DNA of 64,000 bases from Antarctobacter albus (lineage in GTDB: Bacteria; Pseudomonadota; Alphaproteobacteria; Rhodobacterales; Rhodobacteraceae): assembly GCF_900101505.1 (NCBI RefSeq), contig NZ_FMZI01000002.1:1-64000 (forward strand), read 5' to 3'. The notes beneath the pieces were generated by a model. The model was not told the DNA's origin. It saw only the letters and a list, made by a program, of their open reading frames with translations, and did no database searches. The translations under genes were made by a program, and so were the position numbers. Shown here piece by piece: positions 60,369-64,000 of the stretch. Each line of letters opens with the position of its first letter. Position 1 is the stretch's first letter.

Positions 60369-61661
60369 TCATGCCAGCGTACCCTCGGCAGTCAGCCGGG
60401 TCTTGCCCCCCAGGTAGGGATGCAGCGCCTCGGGCAGGTCGACCGAGCCGTCCGCCTGTTGGCCGTTTTCCAGCACCGCGATCAGGCAGCGCCCCACCGC
60501 GAGGCCCGAGCCGTTCAGCGTGTGCAGGAACTCCGGCTTGCCGCCGGCAGAGGGGCGGAAACGGGCGTTCATGCGCCGGGCCTGGAAATCCCCGCAGGTC
60601 GAGACCGAGCTGATCTCGCGGTAGGTGTCCTGACCCGGCAGCCAGACCTCGATGTCATGGGTTTTCTGCGCGCCGAACCCCATGTCTCCGGTGCAGAGCA
60701 CAACCGTGCGATAGGGCAGGCCCAGCTTTTCCAGGATGCCTTCGGCGCAGGCCGTCATGCGGTCGTGTTCCTCCAGCGACTTGTCCGGATGGGTGACCGA
60801 AACCATCTCGACCTTCTCGAACTGGTGCTGGCGCAACATGCCCGAGGTGTCCTTGCCCGCCGAGCCGGCCTCGGAGCGGAAGCACTGCGAATGCGCCGTG
60901 TAGCGGCGGGGCAGGTAATCCTCGTCCACGATCAGACCGTTGACGATATTGGTCAGCGTGACCTCGGAAGTGGGGATCAGCCACCAGCCATTCGTGGTCT
61001 TGTAGCTGTCCTCGCCGAACTTGGGCAGCTGGCCGGTGCCATACATCATCTCCTCGCGCACCAGCACGGGGGCCCAGGTCTCTGTCAGGCCGTTCTCGTC
61101 GACATGGGTGTTGATCATGAACTGCGCCAGCGCCCGGTGAATGCGCGCGACGGCGCCCGAGAGCACGACGAAGCGGCTGCCCGAAAGTTTCGCGGCCACC
61201 TCGAAATCCATGCCCGGTTTCACGCCGTCGAGGTCGAAATGCTCTTTCGGGGTGAAATCGAAGCTGCGGGGCGTGCCCCAGCGTTTGATCTCGACGTTGT
61301 CGTTCTCGTCGGCGCCTTCGGGGACGCTGTCGAGCGGCAGGTTAGGGATGCCGGCCAGCAGGGTGTCCAGCTCGGCGTCCAGGCCCTTGGCCTTTTCCTG
61401 CATCTCGCCGACCTCGGCTTTTTTGGCGGCGACAAGTGCACGCAACCGCTCGAACTCGGCCTCGTCGCCGCTGGCCTTTGCCTTGCCGACTTCCTTGGAG
61501 GCGCGGTTCTGTTCGGCCTGCGCCTCTTCGGCGGCGGTGATGGCGGCGCGGCGCGCGCGGTCCAGGTCGAGGACCTGCGACGACATCGCATCAACCCCGC
61601 GACGGGAAAGTGCCGCATCCCAGGCGGCGGGGTTTTCGCGGATGGCGCGGATGTCGTGCAT
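60369..61661 (-). CDS. serS: Seryl-tRNA synthetase
   Basis: A 430-residue class II aminoacyl-tRNA synthetase. It has the N-terminal coiled-coil arm (about 25-100), motif 2 in [20 protein letters not shown] and motif 3 in [21 protein letters not shown] precedes the ATG at 61661, supporting that start. It charges tRNA(Ser). Complete. Confidence 0.97.
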   Translation of the reverse strand: MHDIRAIRENPAAWDAALSRRGVDAMSSQVLDLDRARRAAITAAEEAQAEQNRASKEVGKAKASGDEAEFERLRALVAAKKAEVGEMQEKAKGLDAELDTLLAGIPNLPLDSVPEGADENDNVEIKRWGTPRSFDFTPKEHFDLDGVKPGMDFEVAAKLSGSRFVVLSGAVARIHRALAQFMINTHVDENGLTETWAPVLVREEMMYGTGQLPKFGEDSYKTTNGWWLIPTSEVTLTNIVNGLIVDEDYLPRRYTAHSQCFRSEAGSAGKDTSGMLRQHQFEKVEMVSVTHPDKSLEEHDRMTACAEGILEKLGLPYRTVVLCTGDMGFGAQKTHDIEVWLPGQDTYREISSVSTCGDFQARRMNARFRPSAGGKPEFLHTLNGSGLAVGRCLIAVLENGQQADGSVDLPEALHPYLGGKTRLTAEGTLA

Positions 61662-61745
61662 CGTATCCTCCAGAAGGTAGTGTGAGTCGCGGGGGTTATG
61701 CCCCATCTTGGGTAAGGAAGGTAGAGGGGCTGCGGGGCTTGTGTG

Positions 61746-62393
61746 TCAATCCCGGCCCGCTGCCGCGAATTCCCGCCGCAGCCAGCCGTCGACGGGCACT
61801 GCCAGCGCCTCTTCGTCGCGGGTGACGGCGACGATCACCGCGACGATGCGCCGTGCCGCGCCTTCGCCCGCCATGACCGGCCCGCCGCTTTGTCCCGGCT
61901 CCACCCGACAGCCGATCCGCCAGATGCCGCGATAGGCGTCCCCGTAGCAGAGCGGTGTCACCGTCAGCCTGTGCGGCCGTGAGCGGCGATAGCCCATCAG
62001 CGTCAGGGGGCCGGGCAGGGCCACGTTGCCCAGGGCCAGCGGCGGCGGGGTCAGCCTGTCTTCCAGTTCGACCACGGCAATGTCATGACGCAGGTCGAAC
62101 CGGCCTTCGGCAAAGGCCTCGGGGTGGACGCGGACCTCGCGGATGCGGGCGGCGCCGGTGTGTTCCTCGCCGTCCCAGCCAGCGACAAAGACCATGTCCG
62201 TGATCCGCTTGAGATAGCCGTCCTCTGGCCGGGTGACGCAATGGGCGGCAGTCAGGGCCAGGTCGGGGGCGATCAGCGTGGCGGTGCACATCTCGGTCAT
62301 GCGGTAACCGGCGGTGTTCAACCGCCCGATCGAGGGCTCCCCGGCCGGAAGGGGCAGGGGGAGCAAAATCAGGGTCAGAGCCATGCGCAGCAT
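61746..62393 (-). CDS. Trypsin-like serine protease
   Basis: A 215-residue exported S1-type protease. Signal peptide LTLILLPLPLPAG; catalytic His in LALTAAHC, Asp in RHDIAVVELE, Ser in PGQSGGPVM. It is small and has a short N-terminal segment, so it may act on its own proteins in the periplasm. AAAGGCC gives a modest ribosome-binding site before the ATG at 62393. Substrate unknown. Confidence 0.9.
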   Translation of the reverse strand: MLRMALTLILLPLPLPAGEPSIGRLNTAGYRMTEMCTATLIAPDLALTAAHCVTRPEDGYLKRITDMVFVAGWDGEEHTGAARIREVRVHPEAFAEGRFDLRHDIAVVELEDRLTPPPLALGNVALPGPLTLMGYRRSRPHRLTVTPLCYGDAYRGIWRIGCRVEPGQSGGPVMAGEGAARRIVAVIVAVTRDEEALAVPVDGWLRREFAAAGRD

Positions 62394-62651
62394 GAGCGGG
62401 CCTTTCGCTTTGGCCCTGTTCGCAAGGCGCACGGTAGGCGTTGCGCAGCGCCTGGGCAAGGCAGGTTGCACCCGTCGGGCCCTGTACGGGCGGACCTCTG
62501 CGACCGGCGCCGCGGTGAAACGAAACAAATGGGGCAGATGAACAAATCAACGCAGGGTGCCCGGCCTTCTTGCATCTGGCCAGTACCGCGCATAGGTTCC
62601 GGCCAAATTTCGCGGGGGATGCCCCGCCGTATTCCAACAGGAGCATCCCCA

Positions 62652-62939
62652 ATGGACGCAAGCGCAATCGGCCAGTTTCTTCCGCTCATCCTGATCTTCG
62701 CGATCATGTATTTCCTGCTGATCCGTCCGCAGCAGAAAAAGATGAAGGAACATCAGAAGATGGTGGGCGCCCTGCGCCGTGGCGACCAGGTTGTTACGCA
62801 GGGCGGCCTGATCGGCAAGGTTGCCAAGGTCAAGGACGACAAGGAAATCGAGGTCGAACTGGCAGAAGGCGTCAAGGTGCGCGTGGTCAAGCAGACCATC
62901 GCGCAGGTCCTGTCCAAGACCGAACCCGCCGAAAGCTGA
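62652..62939 (+). CDS. yajC: Preprotein translocase subunit YajC
   Basis: A 95-residue inner-membrane protein with one helix (FLPLILIFAIMYFLLIRPQQ) and a cytoplasmic tail with GDQVVTQGGLIGKVAKVKDD. It is part of the holo-translocon SecDF-YajC. The start has AACAGGAG upstream, and it precedes secD by 6 bases. Confidence 0.95.
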   Translation: MDASAIGQFLPLILIFAIMYFLLIRPQQKKMKEHQKMVGALRRGDQVVTQGGLIGKVAKVKDDKEIEVELAEGVKVRVVKQTIAQVLSKTEPAES

Positions 62940-62945
62940 TCGGGC

Positions 62946-64000
62946 ATGCTGCAGGTCGATCTCTGGAAGCGCGTGCTGATCTGGGCCACCGTCGTGGTCG
63001 GCCTGCTGCTCGCCATGCCCAACGCATTCTATTCGCGGGTCGAAACCCACAACGATGCCGTCAAGGCCATCGAGGCGGGGTTCGACACCTCTGAAAACCG
63101 TGACCTTGCCGCCGGTTGGCCCTCTTACCTGCCTTCGGGGCTGGTGAACCTGGGGTTGGACCTGCGCGGTGGCGCGCACCTGCTGGCAGAGGTCCAGGTA
63201 CAGGACGTCTACGAGGCGCGGATGGAATCGCTCTGGCCCGAGGTCCGCGATCTGCTGCGCGATGCGCGGGACGAGGTCGGCACCATCCGCCTGCAGCCAA
63301 ACGCCCCCCTGGGCGAACTGCGCATCAAGATTTCGGAACCCGCTGGCATGAACCGGGCCATCGAACTGGTGCGCACCCTGGCACAGCCGGTGGTCTCTCT
63401 CACCGGGGCCGGATCAACGGACCTGGAAGTGCGGGGCGAGGATGACGTGCTGGTCATCACCCTGTCCGAGGCCGAGCGCCAGGCGCTTGACGACCGCACC
63501 ATGCAGCAGAGCCTCGAGATCATCCGGCGCCGCATCGACGAGGTCGGCACCCGCGAACCGACGATCCAGCGCCAGGGTTTTGACCGCATCCTTATCCAGG
63601 TGCCGGGCATCGGCTCTGCCGCCGAACTGAAAGAGATCATCGGCACCACCGCGCAGCTGACCTTTCAGCCCGTGGTCAGCCGGACCTCCGACAGCAGCGA
63701 ACGCCCCGGCGTCGGCAACGAACTGGTGCCCGCGCTGGACCAGGAGGGTGTCTACTACATCCTCGAACAGGCGCCCGTCGTCACCGGCGAGGACCTGACC
63801 AACGCCCAGCCCGCCTTTGACCAGAACGGCCGCCCGGCGGTGAACTTCAGCTTCAACCCCTCGGGCGCGCGGCGTTTTGGCGATTATACCGCGCAGAACA
63901 TCGGCTCTCCCTTTGCTATCGTGCTGGACGACGAGGTGATTTCCGCCCCCGTCATCCAGGCCCATATCGCGGGCGGCTCGGGCATCATCACCGGCAATTT
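62946..64000 (+). CDS. secD: Protein translocase subunit SecD (3' truncated)
   Basis: Open to the end of the window, 351 codons visible. It begins MLQVDLWKRVLIWATVVVG (first TM) and has the SecD motif NLGLDLRGGAHLLAEV. Periplasmic P1 domain features include SLEIIRRRIDEVGTREPTIQ and AVNFSFNPSGARRF. The C-terminal RND-fold membrane part is beyond the edge. SecD uses proton motive force to assist protein export. Paired with yajC. Confidence 0.95.
   Translation, partial: MLQVDLWKRVLIWATVVVGLLLAMPNAFYSRVETHNDAVKAIEAGFDTSENRDLAAGWPSYLPSGLVNLGLDLRGGAHLLAEVQVQDVYEARMESLWPEVRDLLRDARDEVGTIRLQPNAPLGELRIKISEPAGMNRAIELVRTLAQPVVSLTGAGSTDLEVRGEDDVLVITLSEAERQALDDRTMQQSLEIIRRRIDEVGTREPTIQRQGFDRILIQVPGIGSAAELKEIIGTTAQLTFQPVVSRTSDSSERPGVGNELVPALDQEGVYYILEQAPVVTGEDLTNAQPAFDQNGRPAVNFSFNPSGARRFGDYTAQNIGSPFAIVLDDEVISAPVIQAHIAGGSGIITGN

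Overview
The window reads as one contiguous chromosomal stretch of a high-GC alphaproteobacterium of the Rhodobacterales (Roseobacter/Paracoccaceae) type. The support is the formate dehydrogenase locus with DUF3305/DUF3306/DUF6494/DUF6505 partners, the imelysin/di-haem/bacterioferritin iron locus, the yfgM-bamB-der order and uniform base composition. I see no phage, insertion sequence, tRNA, rRNA or CRISPR array. Both ends cut through genes: an aldehyde dehydrogenase on the left and secD on the right.

Layout. (1) 1-3834: end of an aldehyde dehydrogenase, a strong terminator, then a MaoC-phosphotransacetylase fusion overlapping acetate kinase. (2) 3841-10216, all minus strand: a tightly packed nine-gene iron operon. 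It runs from a 49-aa leader-like protein through hemP, a Cys-rich protein, an imelysin, a Bfd-like ferredoxin, bacterioferritin, a di-haem protein, a second imelysin and a DUF1513 propeller. A 7+7 inverted repeat at 10309-10335 lies upstream as a candidate operator. (3) 10400-11452: membrane acyltransferase. (4) 11547-29007: a periplasmic formate dehydrogenase locus. Its minus half holds a histidine kinase, DUF6505, a biotin/lipoate-ligase-like protein, Mrp and DUF6494, plus a large 4Fe-4S protein. Its plus half holds a PBP-like/cytochrome c protein, DUF3305, DUF3306, a TorD-like chaperone, a tiny Tat protein, FDH alpha, beta and gamma, a WD40-cytochrome c fusion, a 41-aa membrane peptide and an NtrC-like response regulator that lacks the GAFTGA loop. 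(5) 29212-32439: tungstate ABC transporter (tupBCA) and a helix-turn-helix/solute-binding regulator, probably supplying metal to the FDH. (6) 32629-48967: mostly housekeeping and single genes (XRE-cupin regulator, sdaA, fasciclin, msrB, J-domain protein, BolA, gatB, acyltransferase, SDR, pepN, photolyase with DUF2256). (7) 49099-54860: an RND pump whose adaptor has a giant coiled-coil hairpin. (8) 55206-64000: yfgM-like, bamB and der, a TspO-like protein, serS, a trypsin-like protease, yajC and secD.

The most unusual biology is in (4), (5) and (7). The formate locus carries two different cytochrome c fusions, several tiny uncharacterised membrane or Tat proteins, a four-gene cofactor/Fe-S assembly cassette and a two-component system at its two ends. 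This looks like a formate respiratory module with its own electron acceptor and assembly line. The RND adaptor has ten 14-residue repeats on one arm, matched by about 21 heptads on the return arm, enough to span the periplasm. Several intergenic regions carry structured DNA with no assigned role: four back-to-back hairpins at 49008-49086, nested inverted repeats at 58992-59137 and GTAC palindromes at 38257-38303.
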